A stretch of 64,000 nucleotides of DNA from Mucilaginibacter boryungensis (GCF_015221995.1 NZ_JADFFM010000001.1:2480001-2544000); one strand, 5' to 3'. Counted from the stretch's first letter, positions 51,660-61,482 are shown. The notes: generated from the letters alone by a model not told the origin. Made by a program: numbers and translations.

Positions 51660-53129
51660 ATGGCGATTTCTGTTCAACAAATAGGGCGCGCGGGTGTTAG
51701 TACAAAGCATAACGATATTAAATTACAAAAGGTGATAAAATTATTAAAGGGATATATTAATTCGTTATCTGGGGGCAAGGAACGAACAACGGCGGTTAAC
51801 TTTAATATAATTGTCTCGTTCGTTTTAAGGGCATTAAGCATAATTGTATCATTTCTTACTATTTCTTTTTCTCTCAAGCTACTTGATACTAATAAATACG
51901 GTATTTGGCTTGCAATTTCGTCAACCGTAAGTTGGATAAGTATACTGGATATTGGATTAGCTAACGGGTTAAGGAATAAGGTGGCTGAATATCTGGCCGT
52001 CAAAAATTATAAAGAAGCAAAAATTGCGGTGTCATCCACCTATGCAATCTTATTTATGATAGTGGTCCCTATCCTACTTTTGTTTGGTGTTTTTTTAAAA
52101 TACGCCCATTGGAATTCCATATTCAATACCAAACTTGACGAAAGGGAGTTGTTACTAACCATTGCCGCAGTATTTATAGGGCTGTTAATGCAATTTTTTT
52201 TAAAGCCCATAGCTTCCATTCTTCAAGGCGACCAAAAAATTTATAAATCCAACCTTATTCAGCTACTGTGTAATTTTATTCCGTTAGTGCCTATAATTTT
52301 TTTCAGTAAGTATTTACACGGCTCCATGTTCGCGCTTGCTATAGCACAAACCGTATTACCTGTAGTTGTGTTAATTGCTGCTACAGTTATATTATTCAGA
52401 ACTGATTATAAACATATCCGGCCATCGCTGAAACAAGTAAACCTGGCAAAAAGTAAGTCGTTGTTTGGCCTTAGTTTGGCATTTTTTATAGTGCAAATAG
52501 CCTGGGTTTTTCTTTACTCAACATCAGAATTGATTATCACCCATGAGTTTGGCGGTTCGGATGTCACCTTATATAATCTTTTATACAAGTATTTTTCAAC
52601 CACAGGGATAATACTTAACATCATACTTACTTCTTACTGGAGCGCCTTTACTAACGCTTTCGCCTTATTCGATTTTGCGTGGATAAAAGCCAGTATAAGA
52701 AGCTTGGTTAAAATAGCCAGTATTTTTTTAGCGATCACACTATTGCAGTTAGTATTAGTTGTACCGGTGTTTAAAATATGGGTCGGTAATAAAGTACATG
52801 TACCATTTATATTAAGTTGTGTAATGGCCATTTATTTCTGCGTCAATTTGTACACTACACTTTATTCAATAGTATTAAACGGTACCGGGAAGGTTAAAAT
52901 GCAGGCTATCGTTTCATTGATCACCGCTTTATTACATGTGCCGGTGGTATTGGTGTTCATCCGGTACTTTCACTGGGGGCTTAATTCGTTGGTATATGCC
53001 AGTATCCTATGGACGGTTATACAAGTTTTGATATGGAAAAAAGAAATAAACTCGGCTTTAAAGAAAATAAATAAAACGCCTAAGGAGAAAATTGTCGTAG
53101 AACCCGAATTGGTTTTTGACACAAAATAA
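51660..53129 (+). CDS. Polysaccharide flippase (Wzx/MATE-like)
   Basis: The product is 489 residues from the ATG at 51660, five bases after the Wzc stop; an earlier in-frame ATG at 51600 would overlap Wzc. About twelve membrane helices begin near residue 45 (FNIIVSFVLRALSIIVSFLTIS), with KYGIWLAISSTVSWISILDIGLANGLRN typical of Polysacc_synt flippases. It moves undecaprenyl-linked repeat units across the inner membrane. The C-terminal tail is basic and cytoplasmic. Confidence 0.9.
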   Translation: MAISVQQIGRAGVSTKHNDIKLQKVIKLLKGYINSLSGGKERTTAVNFNIIVSFVLRALSIIVSFLTISFSLKLLDTNKYGIWLAISSTVSWISILDIGLANGLRNKVAEYLAVKNYKEAKIAVSSTYAILFMIVVPILLLFGVFLKYAHWNSIFNTKLDERELLLTIAAVFIGLLMQFFLKPIASILQGDQKIYKSNLIQLLCNFIPLVPIIFFSKYLHGSMFALAIAQTVLPVVVLIAATVILFRTDYKHIRPSLKQVNLAKSKSLFGLSLAFFIVQIAWVFLYSTSELIITHEFGGSDVTLYNLLYKYFSTTGIILNIILTSYWSAFTNAFALFDFAWIKASIRSLVKIASIFLAITLLQLVLVVPVFKIWVGNKVHVPFILSCVMAIYFCVNLYTTLYSIVLNGTGKVKMQAIVSLITALLHVPVVLVFIRYFHWGLNSLVYASILWTVIQVLIWKKEINSALKKINKTPKEKIVVEPELVFDTK

Positions 53130-53135
53130 GTAAGC

Positions 53136-54389
53136 ATGTATTATTTCATAACTTTACTTTTTGTTATTCTTTCGGCCAAAGCATCGTTTTTTGACCTTAC
53201 CAACGCTTGTTGGGTTGCTATTGATTTGATCATTTTGTGGGTAGGGTTTAAAAAAGAAAGGTTTAATAAAAGTGATTTTGAATTATTTGGAAAGTTCTCG
53301 TTAATATATATCGCCTTTTGTACGCTACGGTCGTTTTTTTTCATTCATTTACCCGCCAGTTTTTATATTAACGACATTGTGTTTTTGTTTAAATACATCT
53401 TCACAAGTTTCCTTTTTTGCGCGGTATTAAAAGATAAGGCAGTACCCTATTTAATAAAAGTGATCTTTCAGCTCGCAATCCTTTCTCTACCATTATATTG
53501 TTTACAACTGGTGGCCGGTGACGAACTGTATGCTTTTGGAAAAGCATTAAGCCTACCACATACGCATTTTAACGGGTATGTCAATTTTCTGGTTTTTACA
53601 TATGTAAAGCAGCATCATATCCGCAATGCGGGTTTCTCGTGGGAGCCCGGTGCATTTGGGTTCTTTTTGAATTTGAGCCTTTTATTACAACTAGTAACCA
53701 ACAATTTCAATTTTGATAAACGCGCCAAATGGATAATGCTTGCTATACTTACCACACTTTCCACAACCACTTACGTAGCGTTCGCTTTCATTATATTGTT
53801 ATATTATAGAGGCAGAGGCGCTAAACTTATAACCGTGTTGTTTTTTGTAGGCCCCATACTTTGTGTTTTAGCGGCAATGGTACCTTTTCTGCTGGATAAA
53901 ATAGTAATGATTTACCATAAGGATATGGATGATATGAAAAACATTCAAACCCTTAGCGATTGGTACGTTCAACACGGCGAAAGTATGCCTTTAAATAGGT
54001 TTGCCAGCAGTTTATACCTTATTCAATTATTTGGTTATAATTTAATTTGGGGGGTTTCTAACATCTATAACCGGGTTGTCCCGATCCTTAAGCACATAAA
54101 TCTTTCTAACGGCATCTTTGTATTAATGGCACAGTTTGGCGGCATAGGGCTAATTTATATAATGCGCAAATGCTACCTGTTTTTTAAACAACACACACAC
54201 AGTATAGAACTTAGCATCTATGGGCTAACTGTTATTCTTATTTGCGGTTTCGGGGAATGCATTTTTGTAACCTCAATTATACTTTGCTTTTTGTTTTTAT
54301 ATCACTATACCATACCAAATGTTACAGAGAGTGAAAACGCGTTTAGCAATGATAGGTTAACAAGTACACAATTGGCTTTAGTTGATTAG
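53136..54389 (+). CDS. Putative O-antigen/exopolysaccharide polymerase (Wzy-like)
   Basis: This 417-residue protein has ten or more membrane helices and a large loop (about 250-300) with NRFASSLYLIQLFGYNLIWG, the usual form of Wzy polymerases, which share little sequence. A GFSWEPGAFGFFLNLSLLLQL segment is typical of Wzy/EpsG-type proteins. It begins six bases after the flippase gene. It would join repeat units in the periplasm. Confidence 0.78.
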   Translation: MYYFITLLFVILSAKASFFDLTNACWVAIDLIILWVGFKKERFNKSDFELFGKFSLIYIAFCTLRSFFFIHLPASFYINDIVFLFKYIFTSFLFCAVLKDKAVPYLIKVIFQLAILSLPLYCLQLVAGDELYAFGKALSLPHTHFNGYVNFLVFTYVKQHHIRNAGFSWEPGAFGFFLNLSLLLQLVTNNFNFDKRAKWIMLAILTTLSTTTYVAFAFIILLYYRGRGAKLITVLFFVGPILCVLAAMVPFLLDKIVMIYHKDMDDMKNIQTLSDWYVQHGESMPLNRFASSLYLIQLFGYNLIWGVSNIYNRVVPILKHINLSNGIFVLMAQFGGIGLIYIMRKCYLFFKQHTHSIELSIYGLTVILICGFGECIFVTSIILCFLFLYHYTIPNVTESENAFSNDRLTSTQLALVD

Positions 54390-54441
54390 ATGGATATATA
54401 TGGTGGGTAATATAACCACACCTTAACTTAAGATAATTATT

Positions 54442-55752
54442 ATGAAAGTATTATGGTTCTCTTTGTCTGCCGGCTTAAGCGATGCCTATTTAAACAATAA
54501 CTACGAAGGCATCGGCTGGATAAAATCCCTGGAAAAAAACATACAGGATAAGATAGATCTTTCTATAGCTTTTTATCATAATAAAGAAATACCGCCTTTT
54601 AAACTTGGCGCTACAACCTATTATCCGATCAAAAAGTATAAACATGGCAATCTAACTAAAATGAAAAGACGTTTGTTTAATAGTATTGAAAGCCAATATG
54701 ATAATCAATTATTCTTAAATGTAGTTAAGGAAGCCAAGCCGGACCTTATCCATATCCATGGTACAGAAAGTCCGTTTGGCCTTGTACAAAAGTATACTAA
54801 TATCCCTACAGTAGTTTCCATACAGGGCACCATCACGGTTTATCGGTATAAATTCTTTTCTAAAATATCCTGGTTTGATGTACTGAAACACTCGGATTTA
54901 AAGAGTTTTATTTTTTCAAGGACATTTATACATGTGTATAAGCAGTTTGCTAAAATTGCCGCCAGGGAACAGGAAATATATAAGCATTCTAAACACTTTA
55001 TCGGCCGCACAGCCTGGGACAGAAGGGTAACAAAGGTGTTAGCCCCTTCTGCAAGGTATTACCACAACGATGAGATTTTGCGAAGCGGCTTTTATACTAA
55101 CAAATGGGTTTTTAAACCTGCTGCTAAACTTCAATTATTTACTACCATATGGGGAAATGTATACAAAGGATTAGAAACATTATTGGACTGCGCGCGCTTG
55201 CTTGACGAAATTAATATTGATTATGAATGGCAGTTAGCCGGCATCGGGCGAAATGATGAAGTTGTCAGGATAGCATCAAAAGGCAATAAACAGCCCGTAT
55301 CACCCAATGTTAAGTTTTTAAGCATGATCAATGAAGCATCCTTGATTGAAGGTTTATTGGAATCGCACATGTATATAGCTACCTCGCATATTGAAAACAG
55401 TCCAAATAGCTTATGCGAAGCTTTGATTTTAGGGGTGCCCTGTATTGCTACCAATGCAGGTGGCACCGGCAGCCTGATGGATGACAACAAAGAAGGTATT
55501 TTAATACAGGATGGTGACCCGTATGCTATGGCTGGTGCAATTATGGAATTGAAAGATAATTATAAAAAGGCCATTGCGTATGGTAAACAGGCACGAGAGC
55601 GCGCCTTACTTAGACACGATCAGGAAAAAATAACCAGTGACCTCTTATCAATTTATGCTACTATTTTAAATGGACAAAGCAAGCCTTTATTTTTTACCTC
55701 TACAGATGCTAAGCTGCAAGAAACTGATGAAACTATAATGGCTAACAATTAA
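54442..55752 (+). CDS. Glycosyltransferase family 4-type
   Basis: This 436-residue GT-B protein has an N-terminal acceptor domain (PDLIHIHGTESPFGL, TVVSIQGT) and a C-terminal nucleotide-sugar domain (about 215-415) with WQLAGIG, the EX7E region SHIENSPNSLCEALILGVPCIATNAGG. It adds one sugar of the repeat unit; donor unknown. It is fifth from the end of the operon's core and is followed by two more transferases. Confidence 0.9.
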   Translation: MKVLWFSLSAGLSDAYLNNNYEGIGWIKSLEKNIQDKIDLSIAFYHNKEIPPFKLGATTYYPIKKYKHGNLTKMKRRLFNSIESQYDNQLFLNVVKEAKPDLIHIHGTESPFGLVQKYTNIPTVVSIQGTITVYRYKFFSKISWFDVLKHSDLKSFIFSRTFIHVYKQFAKIAAREQEIYKHSKHFIGRTAWDRRVTKVLAPSARYYHNDEILRSGFYTNKWVFKPAAKLQLFTTIWGNVYKGLETLLDCARLLDEINIDYEWQLAGIGRNDEVVRIASKGNKQPVSPNVKFLSMINEASLIEGLLESHMYIATSHIENSPNSLCEALILGVPCIATNAGGTGSLMDDNKEGILIQDGDPYAMAGAIMELKDNYKKAIAYGKQARERALLRHDQEKITSDLLSIYATILNGQSKPLFFTSTDAKLQETDETIMANN

Positions 55753-55812
55753 CGATTATAAATGAACTTTTATTACTAATTGCTGTACTGAGAATATAAG
55801 ATACTAAAACCT

Positions 55813-56697
55813 ATGAAAATCGCCGCCTTAAGCTGCTCATACAACAGAATCAAAACAACGAGCAGGTTTTTAGAAAGTATTGTTAAACAGGAAATGCCTG
55901 AGGGCTATACATTGGATGTATACCTGTTAGATGATAACTCGCCTGACGGTACGGCCGACTATGTTCAATCCCACTTTCCATCAGTTATTGTTGAGAGAGG
56001 TTCGGGGTCGCTGTTCTGGGCTGGTGGCATGCGTACATTATGGAAACGGGTAATGGTAAAAAAAGAATATGATTTTTATTTATTACTTAACGACGATGTT
56101 GTACTAAAAGAGAATGCTATTAAAGAGTTGTTAGCCGCACATACACAGTCAGATCATGAAGGGAACATTATAATGGGAACAGTATTGGACAGTTCATATA
56201 AATACATAACTTATGGTGGCTTAAAACTTACCAATAAAATAACCGGAAAAGCTTTATTTCTGCGACCAGACGAAACCAAACTGCAAGCCTGCGAAATTGG
56301 CAACGCCAATATTATGCTGGTTGATAAAGCCACTGTAAAAAAAATCGGCATCTTATCCGAACGATACACACACGGGATAGCCGATTATGATTATACACTA
56401 ACCGGTGTAAAAAATGGTGTTAAAGCATGGGTAGCCCCCGGCTACTATGGCCATTGCGATAACGACCATATGATGACTTGGTTACCCCATGGTACACCTT
56501 TAAAAAAGCGCGTAGAGTACTTATATAGCCCAAAAGGCTTAGGTTATAAGCAGTATTTACGGTATACATGGGTGCATTTTCCATTATCGCTACCAATAAT
56601 TTTTGTAAAGCTTTGGGTTAAAACTTTGTTCCCTGTTTTGTACGACAAATACAAAAAGGATGATCTTTTATATAAAGAACAATATTTAAACAATTAA
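55813..56697 (+). CDS. Glycosyltransferase family 2-type
   Basis: This 294-residue GT-A protein has IAALSCSYNRIKTTSRFLESI, DDNSPDGTADY, LFWAGGMRTLWK and the DxD-like LLLNDDVVL (about residues 90-100), the pattern of rhamnosyltransferase-like GT2 enzymes. A hydrophobic helix follows near residues 255-280 (FPLSLPIIFVKLWVKTLFPVL). It adds a sugar to the lipid-linked repeat at the inner membrane. Donor not readable; a deoxysugar from the Gmd branch is possible. Confidence 0.9.
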   Translation: MKIAALSCSYNRIKTTSRFLESIVKQEMPEGYTLDVYLLDDNSPDGTADYVQSHFPSVIVERGSGSLFWAGGMRTLWKRVMVKKEYDFYLLLNDDVVLKENAIKELLAAHTQSDHEGNIIMGTVLDSSYKYITYGGLKLTNKITGKALFLRPDETKLQACEIGNANIMLVDKATVKKIGILSERYTHGIADYDYTLTGVKNGVKAWVAPGYYGHCDNDHMMTWLPHGTPLKKRVEYLYSPKGLGYKQYLRYTWVHFPLSLPIIFVKLWVKTLFPVLYDKYKKDDLLYKEQYLNN

Positions 56698-56746
56698 CTG
56701 ACACCTCAGTATATACTTCAAATGAAATTATCTTAATTATCAGTAA

Positions 56747-57967
56747 ATGAAAATTTTAATTGTTCATAACGATCTGCGTGTGTATTGGAAGCGCAGGCTG
56801 ATATATTTAAGAAAATTTCTAGATGCTAAGGGGATTGATCTGTATGCCGTTGAGCTTTTTGGTAAGGGATCGCCTTATGATTTCGATCTATATAGTAAAA
56901 AAGAAGCGTGGTGGGATTGCCTTTTCCCGGACAAGAGCAATGACCAGCTTACCAAATATCAAATTAAAGACCGAATATTTTCAAAACTAAATGAACTGCA
57001 GCCGGACATAGTAATTGCCGGATCGATTGTTTTTTATGCCGGGGCTCTATCCTTACAGTGGGCAAAAGCTAATAAGAAAAAGTTTATAATGTTTGACGAT
57101 GCGAAGGTTTCGGATGTAAAAAGAAACTTCTTAGTGCAAACTATAAAGAATTTAATCACCCGCCAGATCGATGCCTTGTGGCTGCCATCAAAAAACTATG
57201 AAGAAGGGTATGCGGGGATACTGAACAAAAATAAGATCCATTTCTTTTACGGATACGATTGTATTGACAATGATCAATTTAAATTTAAAGGCGAAAGGGT
57301 ATTTAATAAACAAACCATTGTTTGTGTAGCCCGGCTGGTCCCTATAAAAAACATCGAAAACTTATTAAAAGCCTGGCGCGCTGTAGAAGAAATTAATAGC
57401 AATTACAGGTTAATTATTATTGGCGATGGCCCGCTGGCTCAAGACTTGAAAGATATCAAGGAATCACTTCAACATAAAACAGTAGACTTTGTAGGCGCCA
57501 TAGAAAACGAAAAAGTGCTTGAATATTTACATAAATCCGATGCGCTGGTTTTACCAAGCTTCGCCGAAAGCTGGGGTTTGGTAGTGAACGAAGCCATGGC
57601 GGCAGGCTTGCCGGTATTATTAAGCAATAAAGTTAATGCCGCTAATACATTATTAAAAGAAGGCGTCAATGGATATAGCTTCCATCCGTCAAACGTTGTA
57701 GAGATGCAACAAAAAATCCTCAGTTTTATCGGGTTGTCGGAGTCTGCCAAAAAAGAAATGTCGGATAATTCGTTAAAAATAATCGGCACAATGGACTTCG
57801 AAAATATGGGGCAACAACTAATTAGTACATTAAATAAACTTGCCCTACAGCCATACAATCGGCCTGGTTTGCTTGCGAGGCTAATAATTAACCTATGGTA
57901 TGGCAGATATAATACTGCCGGTTGGGATAAAAAAGAAGATTGGAATGACAAACGTTTATTTAGGTAA
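56747..57967 (+). CDS. Glycosyltransferase family 4-type
   Basis: This 406-residue GT-B protein has the Glycos_transf_1 core (about 190-370): FNKQTIVCVARLVPIKNIENLLKAW, IIGDGPLAQDL, VDFVGAIENEKV and the EX7E motif FAESWGLVVNEAMAAGLPVLLS. The C-terminal tail is rich in Trp, Tyr and charged residues. Last gene of the operon; a strong terminator follows at 57976. Confidence 0.93.
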   Translation: MKILIVHNDLRVYWKRRLIYLRKFLDAKGIDLYAVELFGKGSPYDFDLYSKKEAWWDCLFPDKSNDQLTKYQIKDRIFSKLNELQPDIVIAGSIVFYAGALSLQWAKANKKKFIMFDDAKVSDVKRNFLVQTIKNLITRQIDALWLPSKNYEEGYAGILNKNKIHFFYGYDCIDNDQFKFKGERVFNKQTIVCVARLVPIKNIENLLKAWRAVEEINSNYRLIIIGDGPLAQDLKDIKESLQHKTVDFVGAIENEKVLEYLHKSDALVLPSFAESWGLVVNEAMAAGLPVLLSNKVNAANTLLKEGVNGYSFHPSNVVEMQQKILSFIGLSESAKKEMSDNSLKIIGTMDFENMGQQLISTLNKLALQPYNRPGLLARLIINLWYGRYNTAGWDKKEDWNDKRLFR

Positions 57968-57975
57968 TCGCTTAA

Positions 57976-58016
57976 AAAACAAACAGCCGCTAAATTTAGC
58001 TGCTGTTTGTTTTAAA
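57976..58016. terminator. Terminator closing the polysaccharide operon
   Basis: AAAACAAACAGC (57976-57987) and GCTGTTTGTTTT (58002-58013) pair over twelve bases, with a further palindrome GCTAAATTTAGC inside. It lies between convergent genes and can serve the minus-strand beta-helix gene as well. Confidence 0.88.
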
Positions 58017-58040
58017 GATCAATATATCAAGACCAAATAT

Positions 58041-59144
58041 TTATTTCATAGTTATGATAGTTGCAGGCAATATAGCCGCGGTTAAATTGCTGGATGCCCA
58101 GGTATTATTTTGCCAGCCATTTATTGTGCCGCAATTACCACCATCCCAATTTGAGTTTTGGTACCCTCCTGCTGCTGTGAAGTTTACTTCGTTGCCGCTA
58201 ATGCTTACAATTGAACATCCGCTGGTTGAAGCATATTGATTCCATGCAAAAGTACCAACATTTGTGAAAGACGCCTGGGCTGCATATATTTTATTATTTA
58301 AAATTGACATTACTGCACCTGCTGCAATGGCAATTCCATATTGGCCCGGGTTAACCAAAATGTTATCAGAAGCAGTTTGGTAGCTACCACCGCCATCGCC
58401 TAAAGCAATACCGCCGCCACTTTTGCTTGGGCCACCACCGCGAATCCAGTTGTATGCTACTGTAATAGGGCTATCGGCAGTACCATTACTTTGGAAAAGA
58501 TTGATGGCATCTTCAGGAACACTTTGTCCCATAATGTTCTCGCACTTGTTATTCATAATTTTATTACCCGCACCGTAACAGGCATTTAACTGAACAAACT
58601 GTCCGCGCGGCATAGGGCCCATCATGTTTAACATTTGGTTGTTGGCTACATAAACGCCCGTGCTTGTTGATGCGTAAACGCCACTCGCAACCTGGTTAAA
58701 ATAGCAGTAATCTATAGTTATGTTGCTGCATTTGTATAAGTATACACCAACTGCATCTACGGTTGTACCATTAACAAAACGTGATAGTGTTATATGCACG
58801 TTAGTACAATTGTTTAAAGTTATAGCTGGTACAGCACCGGCAGTAATTGAAACACCGCTAATAGTTATATTACTAACACCTGTATAAGTGATAGGACTGG
58901 ATTCTTTATAGGTAACCGGAGTAGTAGTTGTTGTAGCTGATTCAGTAGTAGTTGTTGTTGTGGTGGTGGCTGGTGGAGTATTTTTAGGGGATTTGCTAAT
59001 TGCGTTCTCTTCTGCGGTTGTTTGCGTTTCAGGTGTAACTGAGTCTTTTTTGCATGATGAGATTAACAATGCGAAAGTAACAATGAAAAATAACGAGCAT
59101 ACCATGCCCAATTTTTCCGCTCCGAGAAAGTTTTTTAACTTCAT
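58041..59144 (-). CDS. Right-handed parallel beta-helix lipoprotein (copy B)
   Basis: This 367-residue protein has a lipoprotein signal (LLISSCKKDS), a threonine-rich linker (about 50-75, coded by a low-complexity GTT/GTG-type tract at 58917-58978) and PbH1 beta-helix repeats (about 85-340). It is a paralogue of the protein at 42591-43616 (shared MLNMMGPMPRGQFVQ, IRGGGPSKSGGGIALGDGGGS, NPGQYGI). Together the two flank the operon on its opposite strand. It is likely surface-exposed and may act on, or bind, the exopolysaccharide. Confidence 0.87.
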   Translation of the reverse strand: MKLKNFLGAEKLGMVCSLFFIVTFALLISSCKKDSVTPETQTTAEENAISKSPKNTPPATTTTTTTTESATTTTTPVTYKESSPITYTGVSNITISGVSITAGAVPAITLNNCTNVHITLSRFVNGTTVDAVGVYLYKCSNITIDYCYFNQVASGVYASTSTGVYVANNQMLNMMGPMPRGQFVQLNACYGAGNKIMNNKCENIMGQSVPEDAINLFQSNGTADSPITVAYNWIRGGGPSKSGGGIALGDGGGSYQTASDNILVNPGQYGIAIAAGAVMSILNNKIYAAQASFTNVGTFAWNQYASTSGCSIVSISGNEVNFTAAGGYQNSNWDGGNCGTINGWQNNTWASSNLTAAILPATIITMK

Positions 59145-59618
59145 TTTAACAGATTTAATTTAATAGTTTAATTATTGTACATTAATTAGGAAACTTTGTA
59201 CATTTTTAAAGACGATGAAAAAACCATTTTATTGTATAGTTAAATAAATTTCTGAAAAAAATAAATCTTTTAAGTGTATTTCCTTCAGGTTATTTTAATT
59301 ATTTATAGGTTTTTAAACCGTTCTGGTGACGAAAATAGAAATAATTTCTAAATATTAACTAAAAAATTAAAAAATTAAAAAAAAAGTTTTTTCCAGTATT
59401 TTGGCACACGCAGAATTGGCACGGTTTTTATATAGAGAAGCGCTTATTTCTGTACACCTATGCCAATATGGATTTTCAATTATCGCAAAGGTTAATTTTT
59501 TTCTTTTATACAAATAAAGGGTAAAAGATTACGCGTAGTGAGGAACGTGCGGCAAAGGACATTGCGGCGTTACTGGTGCAGATTTAAAAAAAATAAATTA
59601 TTTGAAGAAAGCCCAAGT
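59145..59618. other. Long AT-rich intergenic region with tandem TTGGCAC motifs
   Basis: TTGGCAC occurs at 59401-59407 and 59417-59423, sixteen bases apart, the second followed by GGTTTTTATATAG. It resembles the -24 half of a sigma-54 promoter, but the -12 GC is missing. The rest is AT-rich with long A-runs (59360-59395). No gene is seen. Confidence 0.35.
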
Positions 59619-59678
59619 CTATCGAATGATAGTGATATAACCTGAAAAGTGCTGGTTGACAGTTTTAATTCTAAATAG
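59619..59678 (-). pseudogene. Remnant of a type IX secretion C-terminal domain
   Basis: On the minus strand the frame reads IKTVNQHFSGYITIIR then stop, close to the end of the neighbouring MBG protein (DLKNINKHLAGYITIIR, stop). The DNA copies lie 88 bases apart (CTATC..ATAGTGATATAACCTG shared). It is the 3' tail of a deleted or duplicated related gene; upstream frames are closed. Confidence 0.7.
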
Positions 59679-59706
59679 AAAAAATGACTAAAGAGAGATC
59701 CAAGGT

Positions 59707-61482
59707 CTATCTGATAATAGTGATATAACCTGCTAAATGCTTGTTAATATTTTTCAGATCGATTACATAGTAATATACGCCCGCGGGAAGAGCGCCTCCC
59801 TGGAAGGTGCCATCCCAGGGCGTGCCATAATCATTCGCATAAAAAACACTTTGCCCGAACCGATTATACACGCTAACCGTACAGTGATGATATGAATCTA
59901 AAAATTGTATATGCCAGGTATCGTTTATACCATCACCATTAGGGGTAAAAGCATTGGGTATAGCATAGGCTTCTACAATCAGCAATGTCCCCGGCACATA
60001 AGTAATCGTATAATCAGGACTGAGAGCACCGGTGGCTGTTATTGGATAACTACCAGGAGGAGAGATATCGGTAGCGGGGGTAGTTATAATAGGTTTAATA
60101 GTTAATTGCGCCGGGCTATCACCGTTTACCAGTCCGCTGTAGCTGGCCGTTAATACCGGATTAGGTTCGCCGTATTGCTTAATTTTATCATCGGCTATAA
60201 TGGTAAGCGGTGCAGGTGTTACTAATATATTACCTGGTTCATAAGTAATTTTGTAGTTAAAAGGGTTAAACGTACCGCCTGTAGCATTAGCCACAGTAAC
60301 ACAGCTACGGCAATTACCTACGTGCGCGTCTGCCGCCCCTGCCGTCCCATAACCAACTAATACACTACCTATAGTTTCACCATTTTGTAAGCCGCTGGAA
60401 GTAAAAGCCGTATATCCTGGCCCGCCTTGCAATACAGTGCCATAAACCTTAGTCACATCGTCAGCATAAATACTTAGTGCCGCCGGGACTACGGTAAGCT
60501 TTCCGGGTACATAGGTAATAATATAGTTATGGCTTGTAAAACTACCTCCCGTTGCTGCAGCTATGGTAACACAATCAATATATGCTCCTGCTACATCCGC
60601 TGCGGCCGCCCCGGTGCCGTAACCAATAGTTACAGTACCTACTGTTTCACCGTTCTGTAACCCGGCGGTTGTAAAGGCTTTAGAACCAGGCCCACCAGTA
60701 ATTGTAGTACCGTAAACTTTTGATACATCATCTGCTATAACAACCAGCGGCGCCGGGTTCACAATAATGTTAGCTCCTACATAAGTAATATTATAATTAT
60801 TAGCCGAAAAAGTACCTCCGGTGGCACTTCCTATGGCTACACATGAAGTGTAAGTACCAACCGGATCTGTTGCTTGCGCGCCGGTACCGTAGGCTATTGT
60901 TACACTACCAATTGTTTCACCATTTTGCAAACCCGTTACTGTAAATGCTTGCGAACCTGCCCCACCGGTTAAGGTTGTGCCATACATTTTATTAGCATTG
61001 TTTGCGGTAACCGTTAACGGAGCTTTGTTAATTGTTGAATTTGTTGTAGCAACGTTTACATTTGCAGCACCTGAACTTGATAATACAATATTCCCCCCAT
61101 AGTTCCCCGATGAGGCAGTAGCCATCAAACGAATATAAATAATGGTGTTGGGAATATTACCGGCCGAACCAATAGTTAACGTGGAGTAGAATGTTGAATT
61201 GTTTACACTTACCTCATACCCCATAGGTGGAGTAACAAGTATTCCTGCTGTCATATTTGTTCCGGATACGGTAAAATTTGCTGCCGTTGATGCAGTGCCG
61301 TAAGTGGTACTTAAATAACCAGGAGTACCACTTTCATTAATAACAGGCGTAGCATAACTACTTTTAAAATTGGCATCTTTATATATAATCCCTTTAACAA
61401 CGCAAGCTTCACTTTTATTAAAAGATATAACGAAACCAATTAGTATAATAATGAGATAAAATAAACGTTTTGTCATATGCAT
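59707..61482 (-). CDS. MBG-repeat protein with type B T9SS sorting domain
   Basis: This 591-residue protein (a start two codons later is equally good) has a signal peptide (LFYLIIILIGFVISF), an Ig-like N-terminal part (about 30-150), four MBG/YDG-type beta repeats of about 90 residues (starting near 152, 242, 332 and 423; each APLxVxADDxxKxYGTT) and a gliding-motility-type C-terminal sorting domain (about 505-591; IPNAFTPNGDGINDTW, VYNRFGQSVF, PAGVYYYVIDLK). It is secreted by the type IX system and attached at the surface; an adhesin role is likely. The fourth repeat has a distinct ending and lacks the Gly-rich insertion. Confidence 0.9.
   Translation of the reverse strand: MHMTKRLFYLIIILIGFVISFNKSEACVVKGIIYKDANFKSSYATPVINESGTPGYLSTTYGTASTAANFTVSGTNMTAGILVTPPMGYEVSVNNSTFYSTLTIGSAGNIPNTIIYIRLMATASSGNYGGNIVLSSSGAANVNVATTNSTINKAPLTVTANNANKMYGTTLTGGAGSQAFTVTGLQNGETIGSVTIAYGTGAQATDPVGTYTSCVAIGSATGGTFSANNYNITYVGANIIVNPAPLVVIADDVSKVYGTTITGGPGSKAFTTAGLQNGETVGTVTIGYGTGAAAADVAGAYIDCVTIAAATGGSFTSHNYIITYVPGKLTVVPAALSIYADDVTKVYGTVLQGGPGYTAFTSSGLQNGETIGSVLVGYGTAGAADAHVGNCRSCVTVANATGGTFNPFNYKITYEPGNILVTPAPLTIIADDKIKQYGEPNPVLTASYSGLVNGDSPAQLTIKPIITTPATDISPPGSYPITATGALSPDYTITYVPGTLLIVEAYAIPNAFTPNGDGINDTWHIQFLDSYHHCTVSVYNRFGQSVFYANDYGTPWDGTFQGGALPAGVYYYVIDLKNINKHLAGYITIIR
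60213..61028 (-). repeat. Four tandem MBG-coding repeats
   Basis: Units of about 270 bases start near 61025, 60755, 60485 and 60213 (minus-strand order), the first three most alike (shared GLQNGET and ATGGxF). Internal duplication of this kind can change copy number by recombination. Confidence 0.75.

Noticed and set aside
57469..57951. Minus-strand 160-residue frame
   Set aside because: Antisense shadow of the terminal GT4 gene, which carries full family motifs.
60213..61028. Regular repeats considered as a CRISPR-like array
   Set aside because: Period of about 270 bases with continuous reading frame; they encode MBG protein repeats.
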